From the NCBI RefSeq assembly GCF_000213175.1, contig NW_009799100.1, positions 124,001 to 188,000 of the forward strand: a stretch of 64,000 bases of DNA, read 5' to 3'. This document shows positions 22,529-34,376 of the stretch, piece after piece. Origin of the DNA: Neurospora tetrasperma FGSC 2508. Lineage: Eukaryota; Ascomycota; Sordariomycetes; Sordariales; Sordariaceae. The notes under the pieces are model-generated. The model saw only the letters and a list, made by a program, of their open reading frames with translations, was not told where the DNA came from and did not search any database. The translations under genes were made by a program, and so were the position numbers. Numbering within the stretch: the stretch's first letter is position 1; each line of letters starts with the position of its first letter.

Positions 22529-25167
22529 ATGGCTACATTTCTACAAACTCAACGCCGCCGCCTTCGGGACCACCTGAAACAACGATGGGCTAAAACGGGC
22601 ATAAAAACGCTCATCGTAAGTCTTCAACTAGTCTTCGTCCCATGGATTTGCGTACTAACACAAACACACAGGATGGCACAAGGTTTTGCTCAACATGTCG
22701 ACGAATTAGCGCCCGGCTTGAGGAACTCATTGACCGGGGATTTGATGGCCTTCATATGCTCAGAAGCCGGTGCTTGGTCGCACGCATCGATCTTCGGAAC
22801 CACATCCCAGTCGAACAGTCCCGACAAAAGAAATGTAACCTCTGCAATGTCATGACCCACATGGTTCGAGTCAGTGGTACCCTTGAAAGTTGGCTTACAA
22901 AAGATTGCTACCTTTATATCGGTTCGGCAAAGGAACAGTACGGCATCCCTAGAGACTCCTCCCACATTTCTAACAGCTTTTGCATGTGGATTCTGCCAAA
23001 CGGAATTGTTCCAGGGTATAACCCGTTTGGCCCATCGTTACCATACGAGCCCCGTGATTACAACTTGTACCTTGATCAGGCTGTTGAAGTCAGCAATGAT
23101 CCAGGGAAGATAGGTGGCTGCCTCGTCGGACCTTACGCAGACTTCGAGCTTGTCAGGTCATGGTTTAACGACTGCACTTTGCATCATGGCACTACCACCT
23201 GCCAAACCGACGCTTCCAATCTCCAAGATATTGCAGCGTTCCGAGTAATAGACTGTTCGTGGCGGAGTCTCGTTTCATGGTCGCAGCTACCGACAAATCA
23301 AGATCGCAATTATGTTGCTCTTAGCTACGTCTGGGGAACCAAACCGGATCAGTCTTCGTGGAGAAATTGGTCTCAAAGGACTATCTTGGAAACCCGGAAC
23401 CCTAAGACGGTAGAGAAGCCAGAGGCCCAGACAACCGATTGGCGGCTTCCGTCAAAGCTTCCTCCTCTTATCGAAGACACTATCACGGCGGTCATCAAGC
23501 TAGGTTTCAGATATCTCTGGATTGATCGGTACTGTATCCCGCAAGGGGATCAAGAAGCAAAACACACACAGATTCAGAACATGGATAGCATTTATGGGTC
23601 AGCTTCTCTGACAATCATTGCGGCGGCGTCAAATGATCCATCCCACGGACTCCCGGGTGTGTCGTTGCCGAGATACGGCCGTGGTCGTCCGGATAAGGAT
23701 CCACCAGTTTCTGTTAGAATTGGATCCCGAACGTTTGTCACTGTGGGGACAGGCGACATGCCACGACAACTAAGGGAATCAAAGTGGAATAATCGAGCGT
23801 GGACAATGCAGGAAGCTTTTCTATCATGCCGCTGCCTCGTTTTCTTCGATGATGGAGCATACTTCCAATGCAGCTCACCTAGGTCGCACCGCTTTGAGGC
23901 ACTTCATGAGCCGTCAGCTCTACTGCAGCTCAGACACGAAGTACTCAGTGCCCAAAAGCGAGAAATTATGGAATCAATGCCTGCAGACTCATTAATTCTG
24001 ACCAAAATCGGAAAAGCTGGGGATTTTGAGCTTGACTGGTGTGTGCAACTTGTGGAGGACTATTTCCCTCGAAGCCTGACCTTCGAAAACGACACCCTAA
24101 ATGCATTTTCGGGCATGTTGAAGTATTTGCAGTCCTTGAAGCCGTCGTTTCCCAACCTGTGGGGTGTGTTGATGCTCCCAGACGTCCTATCAACGTCCCC
24201 TGAACAACGGATCAGATATAATCTCGTCCTCGGTTTAGCATGGCTTTACCGTGAGCATACCTCTAGGGGTGACCCGATCTCGCACAACCTTGGGAAGCTA
24301 GAAGGAACAACCAAATCACCGAGGAAGGAGATGTTCCCGAGCTGGACATGGGCTGATTGGAGGCCAAGAGTTGAACTTGACGGTAGGGGTGGAAATGACA
24401 ACATTTGCATCATTCCCCAACATTCAACCTTCACTTCCCTTGTCGATCTGAGTGTGGAGCTTGACGATGGAAGGATTGTCTCTTGGGGTCAGGGATACCT
24501 TTACGACTCGGATGTATCATGGTTGGCAACTTTGCCAAACCCGCCACGGATTCTGCACATCCAGGGATATACCGCTAATCCACAACTCCGATACATGACG
24601 GAGGAAGACTGGGCGGAGTTCAACGAGCGAACCATACTTCCCATCAAAGAAGCACACGCTCACAGTGGGAATGGTGGTTATCCCAAGGACCACTGGTACG
24701 GTTGCGATACCAAAGCGCACCGTTGGATATGGATAGACGCTGATGGACAGCACCTCCAGCCACTACTTGAGCTTACTTTCCGCGAACAACCCCGGTGCTG
24801 GGAACGCGTGAAAAGTCTCATTAAATGGCCATCTGCACATCCAAACGATTTAAGCGCCGATGCCTATCAAATACAAAGCCAGAGGGGTAACCAGACTGAC
24901 ACCATGAAACCCTACACCGAGTGCACGTTTGATTTTCGAGCCATCTTGCTTGGTTATAATGAATTCAATGTCTTTTACATGATGCTCATAAAGACCCCAG
25001 GCCCCGATAGTCAAAATGAAACATTCGAGCGAGTAAATGTCCTTGAACATAGCATGGCAGGGGGGGAAACAGTGGAGAAGGAGGAGTTTTTGGCAAAGCT
25101 GACAGGAAAGCACGCTGAATCCTATCCGGGGACACCATGGGTCAAGATGAACACAAGAATAGCCTAG
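22529..25167 (+). CDS. HET-domain (heterokaryon incompatibility) protein
   Basis: A short first exon (22529-22615, 29 aa) joins exon 22672-25167 across a 56-nt intron with GTAAGT donor and ACTAAC branch point, giving 860 aa. The HET domain spans roughly residues 240-420: NYVALSYVWG, then IEDTITAVIKLGFRYLWIDR, then IYGSASLTIIAAAS, and finally RAWTMQEAFLSCRC. The N-terminal part has two CxxC pairs (CSTC, CNLC) that may bind zinc. HET proteins act in allorecognition and can trigger cell death when unlike fungal individuals fuse. No partner such as an NLR is adjacent. One TACCTCTA copy lies in frame at 24258-24265. The frame is intact, so it looks functional. Confidence 0.92.
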
Positions 25168-25306
25168 GAAGAATAGAGGTTGAGAGCATAGAGTCTGCGT
25201 TAGATACGACCTTACAGGCCGAAAGCATATCCTTTTTGCCTTTTACATATCCGAAGTCCCTTACAATCTCAGTAAAGATAATCAGCTCAAATAGAGGGAC
25301 GGACCA

Positions 25307-26597
25307 CTAAACACCCCGCAACCAAGCCAACATAACCCTCATCATCACCCCCTCCTCATACCCCACCGCCGCATCCAACGTCGGCTGCACATGTGCATCG
25401 CCCACACACTCCACCGTCACTACATCCTTCCCCTTGACCTCCCTCTCCAAGACCATAGAGGTAGTATCCCGATCCACCACGACCGTCTCACCCCCCACAC
25501 ACTCCCTTCCAAACCGCCGACAACTATCCACCAACACCTCGGCCGTGCCCACCGTCACCAACGTCTTTTCCACCATCGCCCTCCGCCCATCCCGACCAAA
25601 CACCCGCCTCCAAACTTCCTCTTCCTCTTTAGTATTTCGGTCTTCCGAAAAACTGCACAAATTCGCCCATACCTCATCCACCTTGGGGTTCCAAAGTTCT
25701 TGATACCGCGCACATTGTCCTTGCGTAAGATAATCCCATTTATCATCTGCTTTCTCAAACATGGATGCACCACCCGGTTGCTGCATCGAAGCCCAAGGGG
25801 AGATGAACACGGCCGCTTTGAACTGATCTTTTTCATTCTCCCAATTTTTTACCTGGGGCGCATATGGACTTGGCTTGGCGAGGTGAGCCAGCAAGGCGCC
25901 GACGAGTTGGCCGCCTGCACTGTCTCCCGCGAGAATGATGTCGGAGGGGGAAAGGGATAGATCAGTAAGGAGGTAAGAAAGGGCGGCGACGGCTTGGATT
26001 AGTTGCGCGGGATATGGGTGTTCGGGCGCGAGTGCGTATTCGAGGATGATGGTTTGGTGGGCAGCGCTGGCTTTGTGCAGGGAGAGAATAAAAGGCATGT
26101 GGCCTGTGGCGCGGAGGGGGTTGACGAAGCCGCCGCCGTGGAAGTAGAGGAGTGTGGTCTTCTTGTCAGTGTCCTGCCCGGTTACGGGGGTGAGGAAGTG
26201 CAGAACTGGTGGTGGGACATCCTTCAGCTGAGGATCTGAAGATGGCGGGAGAGGAACGGTGACGGTGGTGTGGGCGATGTTGGGGTGTTGGGAGACGTAA
26301 AGCTCGATGGCTTTCCCTGTTGGGACGCGCCTTGCTTGGTGGTGTAGGTACTTGGCGGGGTAAGTGGCGCGGCGGATCTTGAGGAGGGCTAAGGCGAGGT
26401 TTTGGCGCCAGTGTAGGGAGGGATTACGCTGGAAGAGAAGGAATTTGATGCATCGCGCGGCTGTGGTGGGTGTTAGTGAGGACTTGACTTTGAGACATGA
26501 GAACGGGAGGGGACAGACCGAAGAGAGGAACAAGCCAGGTGAGAGAGAGTTTTTCCCAGAGAGTGAGAGCCTCAGACGGGGGCTCGTCGGCGGTCAT
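25307..26597 (-). CDS. Alpha/beta hydrolase, HSL-like esterase
   Basis: Exons 26597-26519 and 26460-25307 give 410 aa. The 58-nt intron has an unusual GTCTGT donor but a good CTAACAC branch and CACAG acceptor. Hormone-sensitive-lipase family signatures are clear: the oxyanion motif HGGGF at about 134-138, GDSAGG with nucleophile Ser207, and GDAHVQP with His383 near the C-terminus. The acidic member is probably in GTAEVLVDS. The enzyme should hydrolyse carboxyl esters or lactones; the substrate is unknown. It converges with the HET gene only 139 bp away and is divergent from the PLP enzyme at 27521. One TAGAGGTA copy lies in frame at 25456-25463. Confidence 0.9.
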
Positions 26598-27520
26598 TTT
26601 GAGTGGGTGGAATGGTCAAGCAACACCTATAGAAGCATGTTTTGGTGGTGTTGGTAGGTAGAGTGAGGTTGGGCCAGCAACAGTGGTGATGTTTTGTTAC
26701 CCGCGATACAACGAATTGTACTGTACCGAGGTACGTGCCGGAAAATGACAACCGCGATGACGTTGCGACACTACTTAGTCAGGCGCCCTGACTCCTGAGG
26801 GTCCCTGGTCGCCAACATTTTAAGAACAGACGAAACTTTCCAGAACAACAACTCAAAATTTCGCAACACCAAAGTTCTTGTCCAACATCATCACCATGTC
26901 AACAAACATCCTGAACAAGTCACAAGGTCAATGTCTGCCGCCGTCCTTGATCCGTCTCCAAACGCATGCGTCAGACCCGCTGCATTCCGACAATTGCCGA
27001 TACCCGTCCGGCATATTCCCCGCTTTCAAGTAATCCAGCCATCTTTCAGACGCAATTAAGTACGCCCTTGGAATGACTGAAATCACGCCCTTCAGTTGAC
27101 AAGATGCAACCTCGTCATACCTCAAATTCAAAGATAAGAGTTCTGGAAGGAATGAGTCGATAGTGTTGAACAAATAGGAGCTGGTCAGAGGTCGAGGAGT
27201 GACAGCTGAAAAAGACGATGTGGGGTTGATGGCAATGCATGCCCCTGTCTCTGCTATAAGACGGGGTAACCCTCCACCGGAAGGATCCGCTGATGACAGA
27301 CGATCCGGTTCGGTTTCCCGGTTGGCAAGGGTTTGATGAACGGCCCGATGGAGTCATGGCACTCACATGTGCACATGTTTGTGGGGTTCCGTGAGTCAAG
27401 ACCATTGACGTCTCATACCTAACAAGCTTTCATATTTCAAGGAGTGTTTCCTTACTCACTCATCGCAAATATCATCACCCATTCTCTTTGTCTCTCGACA
27501 CCCAGCAATCAACAGTCACA
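26598..27520. promoter_or_regulatory. Divergent region between hydrolase and PLP-enzyme genes
   Basis: The 923-bp gap holds both promoters. An 81-codon minus-strand frame at 26928-27173 without an ATG may be a coding remnant, but I cannot name it. Confidence 0.4.
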
Positions 27521-28997
27521 ATGGTCGCCACAACCCTCGAGCTACCTCTGCAGCAAAAGGCCGACGCCGCCCAAACTGTTTCTGGCTCCCTCCCATTCGG
27601 CAATTCCCTCCTCAAGGAATTCGTCCTCGACCCTGCCTACCGAAACCTCAACCACGGTCCGTACAGCACACCCCATGCATAACATCAAGGTTAATCACTA
27701 ACGAAAAGCAGGCTCCTTCGGCACCATCCCCTCCGCCATCCAGCAAAAACTTCGCTCCTACCAAACCGCCGCCGAAGCCCGTCCCTGCCCCTTCATCCGC
27801 TACCAAACCCCCGTCCTGCTCGACGAATCCCGCGCCGCCGTCGCCACCCTCCTCAAAGTCCCCGTCGAAACCGTCGTCTTCGTCGCCAACGCCACTCTAG
27901 GCGTCAACACCGTTCTGCGCAACATCGTCTGGTCCGCCGACGGCAAGGACGAAATCCTTTACTTCAACACCATCTACGGCGCCTGCGGCAAGACCATCGA
28001 CTACGTCATCGAAGACAAGCGAGGGATCGTTTCTTCTCGCTGTATCCAATTGATCTACCCAGTCGAAGACGACGAAGTAGTCGCTGCCTTCCGAGACGCC
28101 ATCAAGAAAAGCCGCGAAGAAGGCAAGCGGCCCCGTCTGGCTGTTATTGACGTCGTCTCGTCCATGCCTGGAGTGCGGTTTCCGTTCGAGGACATCGTCA
28201 AGATCTGCAAAGAAGAAGGGATCATCTCGTGCGTTGACGGCGCCCAAGGAATCGGTATGGTGGACCTCAAGATCTCTGAAACCGATCCGGACTTTTTGAT
28301 CAGTAACTGCCACAAGTGGCTGTTCACTCCGCGCGGATGCGCTGTGTTTTACGTTCCTGTGCGTAACCAGCACTTGATTCGGTCGACGCTGCCTACTAGC
28401 CATGGGTTCGTGCCGCAGGTCGGGAATAGGTTCAACCCGCTGGTGCCGGTGGGGACCAAGTCCGCGTTTGTGAGCAACTTTGAGTTTGTGGGCACGGTGG
28501 ATAACTCGCCTTTCTTCTGCGTCAAGGATGCGATCAAGTGGCGCGAAGAGGTGCTTGGTGGGGAGGAGAGGATCATGGAGTACATGACCAAGTTGGCGAG
28601 GGAAGGTGGACAGAAAGTGGCAGAGATTCTGGGGACGAGGGTGTTGGAGAATAGCACGGGGACGCTGATCAGGTGCGCCATGGTCAATATTGTCTTGCCG
28701 TTCGTTGTGGGAGAGGATCCGAAGGCACCGGTCAAGTTGACGGAGAAGGAGGAGAAGGATGGCAAGGGGTTGTATGAGATTCCCCATGAGGAGGCGGGCA
28801 TGGCGTTCAAGTGGATGTACAAGGTGTTGCAGGACGAGTATAACACGTTTGTGCCCATGACCTTCCACAGGAGGAGGTTCTGGGCCAGATTGAGCGCGCA
28901 GGTGTATTTGGAGATGAGCGATTTCGAGTGGGCGGGAAAGACGTTGAAGGAGTTGTGTGAGAGGGTAGCCAAGGGGGAGTACAAGCAGGATGCCTGA
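27521..28997 (+). CDS. Class V aminotransferase-fold PLP enzyme (LolT/epimerase-like)
   Basis: Exons 27521-27656 and 27712-28997 give 473 aa. The 55-nt intron has a GTCCGT donor; splicing recreates the family motif LNHGSFG at residues 43-49. Further signs are DGAQGIG at 221-227 and the cofactor lysine Lys247 in [11 protein letters not shown]. This is the isopenicillin-N-epimerase/LolT-like branch of the aminotransferase V superfamily, which covers cysteine desulfurase-like, desulfhydrase and epimerase activities. The exact reaction cannot be fixed. There is no targeting peptide. It sits among three other enzyme genes (hydrolase, SDR, FAD monooxygenase), so a shared pathway is possible but not shown. 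Confidence 0.92.
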
Positions 28998-29084
28998 TTT
29001 TGAATTTGGATATGATGACGATAAGTTCAATCTACCTTGATACCCTGATTTGTTCCTTGCCTCGATAACGTTTACACGGCTCCG

Positions 29085-30425
29085 CTAGTTTGGCACAATC
29101 TCCTCGTCCGGATCACCATGTCCAGCAATCTGCGGTTTACCCTTCCCAACGCCCATCTCCCTCAAGCTCCTAACCGTATCAACCACGCTTTCCTCCAAAC
29201 TTCTATACTCGAGCCCCAACACTTCCTTGCTCCTCGTATTGTCGAACATCCAGTGGTTTTTCGGGAAGTCATTAAACTTGACACACTCCTGACACAATTC
29301 CACCTCTTCCCCCTTTTTCCCAACCTCCCTCTCCCTGCCTTGTTGCTTCGCCCTACCCAACCCATGAACAACCCCAGCAATCTTCGCATTGCTAAAGAAC
29401 CCCCCAACAACATAAAACCGCTTCCCTCCCGCCTCGGGCCTCGTCATAGCTCTCACATGCGCAACCGCCACGTCGCGCACATCCACAAACGTGAATACCG
29501 GCGCCGTCCGCGGAATTGCCTGGGACCACTTACCCGTCAAGCAATCAGCAATCCTCTCGTTCGACGTATTAACCTTAAATTCCCCGGCATTCTTGACGTC
29601 CAGACTCCTCGGCAGCGGGCCAAAGGTATACGTGTTGTTAATCGTCGCCAAGTCCCAACTGAGCTCGTTCTCTTCCACAAACTCCCACGCCGCTTGCTCG
29701 GCGAACTTCTTGCTTGCTCTGTATGTCGTGTCGCCGGGCGCGTTGGGGTCCGCGGCCAGGTCCCAGTTTAGGGTCTGATCGTCGGGCCAGGAGGATTCAT
29801 CGTACACGGGGCGGTGGTTGGGCGGGTTGAGTATGGCGGCGCTGCTGGAGGTCAAGACGGCGCGGAGGAGGGAGGAGGAGGCGTACTCCTGGAGAGAAGA
29901 CAAGAGCGAGACGGTGCCGTTGATGGCTGGGAGGAGACAGTCGTTTACTGGGTCCGAGAAGGAGAATTGGCAAGGGGATGCGGTGTGGATGCAGTAGTGG
30001 AGAGGGAGGTTTGTTTTGATGACCTGTGAGGGGAGATGACTTGTTAGGACAGGCACAAGATCGCGGAGGCAGAGGGTGAAGTGGAAAAGGAAAGGGAGGG
30101 ACGGACCTCATCGAAAGCTCCGTCTTCAGCAATGTTTTCTACCACGGCGTAGGTCACCTTGCAGCCGACGCTGTTGACCACGTTGGAGGCATTGGCGATG
30201 GAGGCGAGGACACGCTCGCCTTTGGCTTGGGAGCGGGCGGTCACTATGACGTCGAAGCCGCATTCGAGGAGGTGATCGAGGATGTGGGAGGCAATGAAGC
30301 CGGTGCCGCCTGTTGCCGGTAATGTTAGTAGACCTGTTGAGCTGGAAATGATGGTCACAAGGTGATGTACCGGTCAAGAGCACCTTGCTCTTGGGGTGGC
30401 CGGGGATTCCTCCTAGCATCGGCAT
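29085..30425 (-). CDS. Extended SDR reductase (cinnamoyl-CoA/dihydroflavonol reductase-like)
   Basis: Exons 30425-30371, 30309-30107 and 30023-29085 give 398 aa. Splicing restores the NAD(P)-binding motif TGGTGFIASH at residues 18-27. The second donor is GTCCGT. Catalytic residues fit the extended SDR pattern: TSSSAA near 144 and Tyr187-x3-Lys191 in TYRASKK. NNTYTFGPL and FTFVDVRDVAVAHVRAM follow, as in dihydroflavonol-4-reductase and aldehyde reductase relatives. The likely reaction is NADPH-dependent reduction of a carbonyl. It converges with the PLP enzyme 87 bp away and is divergent from the monooxygenase. Confidence 0.9.
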
Positions 30426-30932
30426 GATAATAATGGGGCGGGAAGTCGAGAAGTTTGTTTTGCGTTTCGGTGACTTGGTGGTTTCTGAAGAAAAGGAGAC
30501 AAGGCGTCTAGAACTGAAGTATCGATGTTCAGCTGAGTTGTTTGGGGGAAGTGGAAGCTCGAGTTGCGCCGGTGTTGCACAACATTTGAGGTACCGGAGT
30601 CGGACGTCCCCCACCCAAGCCCCGACCCGACCCGACCCGTCTACCACACTCAACCCACGCGTGCAGAAGCCTGTCTCAATTGCATAACTTATGTCTAAAC
30701 CATGCGTTCTTACACCAGATTGGGCTGAGCTTTGCATAAAACCAATGTAGGCCCCTCGCTCCCTCGCAACTCGAGCACTTCACACCTCGTTCCATGTCGA
30801 CTCCTAGAAACTCTCAACCTCAACTTCTGTCGGGACTCTTCAAACACCAAAACGCTTGGAGACCTCATTCAACATACCTCGACACTGTCCTTCAAGTCAA
30901 TTTGTACTACCAACAGACGACTCAAAGCCGAA
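30426..30932. promoter_or_regulatory. Divergent promoter between SDR and FAD monooxygenase
   Basis: 507 bp separates the two start codons, so both promoters lie here. A direct ACCCGACCCGACCCG run is near 30626-30640. Confidence 0.5.
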
Positions 30933-32369
30933 ATGCCCTCCATCCCCCAAAGTCGCTTCCCGTCCGGGCCCTCGCCCACTCCCTTCCACGTAGCAATCAT
31001 AGGCGGCGGCATCACCGGCATCACCCTCGCTCTCGGGCTCGAACGCCGTGGCATCTTCTACACAGTATACGAGCGTTCCCCGGGCTTCCGCGAGATCGGC
31101 GCTGGAATCGGCTTCTCTCCCAACGCCGAAGAAGCCATGAAGCTGCTCAATCCCGATATCTTCCACGCTTACAAGCGCACCGCGAACCCGAACGGCGAAG
31201 ACAAATTTCAGTGGATCAATGGCCGTACCGACGAGCTGTTGTACTCCCTTCCCGTGCCCAAGGATGGATTCCTGGGCTGCAAGAGATCCGAGATTCTCGA
31301 GGAGTGGGGGAGACTCGTCCCGCCGCAAAACATTCAGTTCAACAAGACGATAGAGATGGTCCAAGAACCCGGAGACCAAGGATACAACCCCAACGAGGCC
31401 AGTGGAAAGATACTGCTCAAATTCACTGATGGTACCCACGCCAGCGTCGACCTCGTCATTGGGTGCGACGGCATCCGCTCCCGCTTGCGCCAACATGTCC
31501 AGTCCCATCTCGACCGTTCCTCTATCCGACATGTAGCGAAAGAGAGTTACACCCACAAGTACTGCTACCGCGCCCTCATCCCCATGTCCCGCGCCATCGA
31601 GGCTGTGGGTCAACATCGTGCTTTGACAAGATTCATGTACAACGGCCCCGGCGCGCACATCATCACCTACCCCATCGGTAACAACTCGGTCCTCAACATG
31701 CTCGCCGTCATCAGTGACCCCAATGAGTGGCCGGATGAGCAGAGACACGTACTTCCCGGCAACAAAGATGACATCCGCCAGGCCTTCAACGGATGGCATC
31801 CCACCGTGCAAAAGCTCGCTGAACTGTTCCCGGAAGAGAATGAAGAAGGGGACGGACCGATTGTCAAGTGGGGCATCTTTGACACCTTGGACTTTCCCCT
31901 TCCGAAATACTATTTCGGCCGAGTAGCCGTAGCCGGCGACGCCGCGCACGCCACAGGCCCGCATCTGGGAGCGGGAGGTGGACTGGGGATCGAAGATGCG
32001 CTGATTCTGGCGGAGCTGTTAGAAAAGGTGGCTGAAATTCAGGCTTCGAACGGCTCTGAATCTGAACTGGGCGCGGACATAATGCTAGAGCGGGCACTCT
32101 ACGAGTACAACGACTTTAGGTATGCTAGGACGCAGGACGTGGTTTCCTGGACAAGGAAGGCGGTAGATTTGTTTCAGTGGAAGGACGAAAACGTGGCTAA
32201 GGATGGAAAGAAGTTTGGAAGGCTCGTCAAGAAGTTGTTCCATCAAGTTTGGTACGATTTGGATTTGCACCAGATGGTGGATTGGTCGAGAGGCAGGCTG
32301 GAATTCGATGTGCTTGAACGGGCGTTGGAGCCGATTGAGAGGGAAGCGAGGGAAACTCTGGGGGGGTGA
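30933..32369 (+). CDS. FAD-dependent monooxygenase (salicylate hydroxylase-like)
   Basis: A single exon of 478 aa from the first in-frame ATG. The Rossmann motif GGGITG at residues 24-29 binds FAD. YERSPGFREIGAGIGFSPNA follows, then the DG motif in DLVIGCDGIRSRLR and the second FAD motif VAVAGDAAHATGPHLGAGGG. This is the layout of group A flavin monooxygenases such as salicylate and 3-hydroxybenzoate hydroxylases, which use NAD(P)H and O2 to hydroxylate aromatic rings. The substrate is unknown. The open frame extends about 200 nt upstream without an ATG, so the start is well supported. Confidence 0.93.
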   Translation: MPSIPQSRFPSGPSPTPFHVAIIGGGITGITLALGLERRGIFYTVYERSPGFREIGAGIGFSPNAEEAMKLLNPDIFHAYKRTANPNGEDKFQWINGRTDELLYSLPVPKDGFLGCKRSEILEEWGRLVPPQNIQFNKTIEMVQEPGDQGYNPNEASGKILLKFTDGTHASVDLVIGCDGIRSRLRQHVQSHLDRSSIRHVAKESYTHKYCYRALIPMSRAIEAVGQHRALTRFMYNGPGAHIITYPIGNNSVLNMLAVISDPNEWPDEQRHVLPGNKDDIRQAFNGWHPTVQKLAELFPEENEEGDGPIVKWGIFDTLDFPLPKYYFGRVAVAGDAAHATGPHLGAGGGLGIEDALILAELLEKVAEIQASNGSESELGADIMLERALYEYNDFRYARTQDVVSWTRKAVDLFQWKDENVAKDGKKFGRLVKKLFHQVWYDLDLHQMVDWSRGRLEFDVLERALEPIEREARETLGG

Positions 32370-33506
32370 CAGTTTATCAAGCTTGTCAGATATAGACAGT
32401 GAGGAGGGAGATTACCGCGTCTGAGATGTAAGGATCACTTGGATTGATGAGGGTTGTTTCCTTCCTGTTGTTGGCCTGCTTCTTGCTTTTGTGCTGTTAG
32501 ATATGGCCTCCTGTAATACGCTGTAGGCACGCTATAGCTTAGCGTCCCGGGTCACCCAGCATATCAACGTAGCAACCCAATTCGGCTTTAACTTCCGTAT
32601 TCAGGTACTAGTAGTTAATCTAAATCCCACCTTCTTGGATGATTTCCGCGCCATTCGTTCAGAGAAACAGTATCTGCACTATTTTACCTTTAGTCAGGCG
32701 CTCGAATGTCAAATGGCTTGGATGGGCTTGATTACACAAATAACATCACCGGCAAGCTTCCCCTGAATGCTTGGCGTTTTCCACTCAAACGTTGCTGTTA
32801 GATGTTGCGCGCTATAATGCACTACAAGCTGGCGGTACACTAACAAACGTCAAACCCCAAACACCAAGCAAAACATCATCACACTATAGCTATGACACAC
32901 ATTTGAACTTGAACATCTCCATTCAGACTAGATATAAAACGCCATTCTCTCTAGGTATGAATCTGATTACTTTCCTGGCTCCATACTCATAAAAGACTTG
33001 ACATCTTCGAACTTGATGGTCTCTAAAATGCGCAGTGTCTCGCCTGGTTTGAGGCTCTCCGAAACCTTCCAGTCGTACTACAACCTTACCTCTAGCATCT
33101 CATACTGAGATCATCACAAGGTTTCCATGCAGGCCACTTCTTCCATATAAAGCCAATCTGAACCTTTCTGCAACCATTCACGCAGCATGGTATTCTTAAG
33201 GTTCACGTCGAGCTTTTCGTCGGGTATTCACCGCACACGTGTTTCTTCAGGTTCTATTCCCAACGCTTGGCGATGCCTTCACCACGCTCGAAGATGTCCC
33301 TTCACGTGGAGATGACCCTTCACCACAACGAATATCCGCTTCATTGGGCCTTATAAATATCCTCTCTCTACTCCCATTGCTCATCCGCAAAAATCTTTTT
33401 CCCATTACCAACTACCAACCTCAACTGATCAACCCTGTTGTCACAACCGATCATCTTGAACACTACCTCCAAAGGATTTATCTTCATTCACCGCCAATCA
33501 AGAACA
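32370..33506. other. Intergenic region, moderately AT-rich
   Basis: No gene is supported. TACCTCTA lies at 33087-33094. The boundary marks the change from conserved enzymes to an accessory region. Confidence 0.45.
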
Positions 33507-34376
33507 ATGGCACCAATCACCAATATCACCACTGCCATCATCGACGCTCTCAACCAAGCAAGAGCAGCCACCAACCCCTCCTCCCCGGTCAACCTCAATC
33601 CGACCGTCAACAATCAAGTCCAGCCAACCACCTCCTCATCCGGGCCCTTCAGCAACTCCTTGCTGACCTCTATCCTCACCTTCTTCGCAGCAATAGCGAA
33701 CATCTGGCTCGGCCTGGGCGGCGTCATCGGTGTCATTCTCTTTCTTGTCCGATGCTACAAGAAAGGGAAATGGCCGCAATCTCACCAGGAAGAACAGGTG
33801 GAGTTGACCAGGGAACTCTTGGAGTTGACCAAGGAGCAGGTGGAGCTGACCAGGGAGCACCTGGAGGTGACCAAGAGAATGGAGGACGGACAACTTGACG
33901 CCAACCTTAATACAAAGGAGCATCATGACCGTCAGGGGCAGCAAATGGATCGCCTTCTCCAGCACTTCGACGTCAAGGACCGGCCGTGTCTCCATTCACC
34001 GTGGGAGCGCCATAGGGCTGACTGCCCACCCCATGTGCAACAGCGGGACTCCAGGTACCCTCCTTGGGATGAAGAGGAGGGGGAAATTGACTGGTCGGTA
34101 TTTGGGAGTCGGGAGAACCTGATACCCTTTTATGGCGAGTCTCAGAAGCGAACGGAGCCGGATGGGGAACAGCGCAGTGGTGGTGCGGGCTTGGAAAGCG
34201 ACGAGTTAGTGAAAAGCCTGCCTAGTGGCTGGATCAGAGTGTCGGAGTCGGTGGTTGAAAACCAGAGCGTGGCGGATTGGGGGGACCACGAGAAGATGGT
34301 TTGGTTGGAAGGTGCTGAGGAAGGTTTGGCAGGACTACCTCTTTATCACACGACAACAAAATGGAAAACTTCTTGA
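33507..34376 (+). CDS. Single-pass membrane protein with heptad-repeat coiled coil
   Basis: A single exon of 289 aa. One hydrophobic segment (about residues 50-82, ending in a basic RCYKKGKW) suggests a single-pass membrane protein with a short Ser/Thr/Asn-rich outer or lumenal tail. Right after it are four near-identical 7-residue units, VELTREL, LELTKEQ, VELTREH and LEVTKRM, encoded by a 21-bp tandem repeat at 33798-33881. These should form a perfect coiled coil. The motif QMDRLLQHFDVKDRP comes next, then a charged, disordered-looking tail. I recognise no family, but the gene at 35126 shares the layout and the QxDxLLQ...VK motif, so the two are paralogs. Confidence 0.65.
   Translation: MAPITNITTAIIDALNQARAATNPSSPVNLNPTVNNQVQPTTSSSGPFSNSLLTSILTFFAAIANIWLGLGGVIGVILFLVRCYKKGKWPQSHQEEQVELTRELLELTKEQVELTREHLEVTKRMEDGQLDANLNTKEHHDRQGQQMDRLLQHFDVKDRPCLHSPWERHRADCPPHVQQRDSRYPPWDEEEGEIDWSVFGSRENLIPFYGESQKRTEPDGEQRSGGAGLESDELVKSLPSGWIRVSESVVENQSVADWGDHEKMVWLEGAEEGLAGLPLYHTTTKWKTS

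Noticed and set aside
26928-27173. 81-codon minus-strand frame with a protein-like stretch (ISVIPRAYLIASERWLDYL)
   Set aside because: It has no ATG and no neighbouring exon, and I could not place it in a family; at most a remnant.
27897-29030. 377-codon minus-strand frame opposite the class V aminotransferase
   Set aside because: It is the antisense shadow of a clear PLP enzyme; the His/Leu/Arg-rich composition matches no family.
30897-31964. 355-codon minus-strand frame opposite the FAD monooxygenase
   Set aside because: Antisense shadow of a well-supported gene with both FAD motifs on the plus strand.
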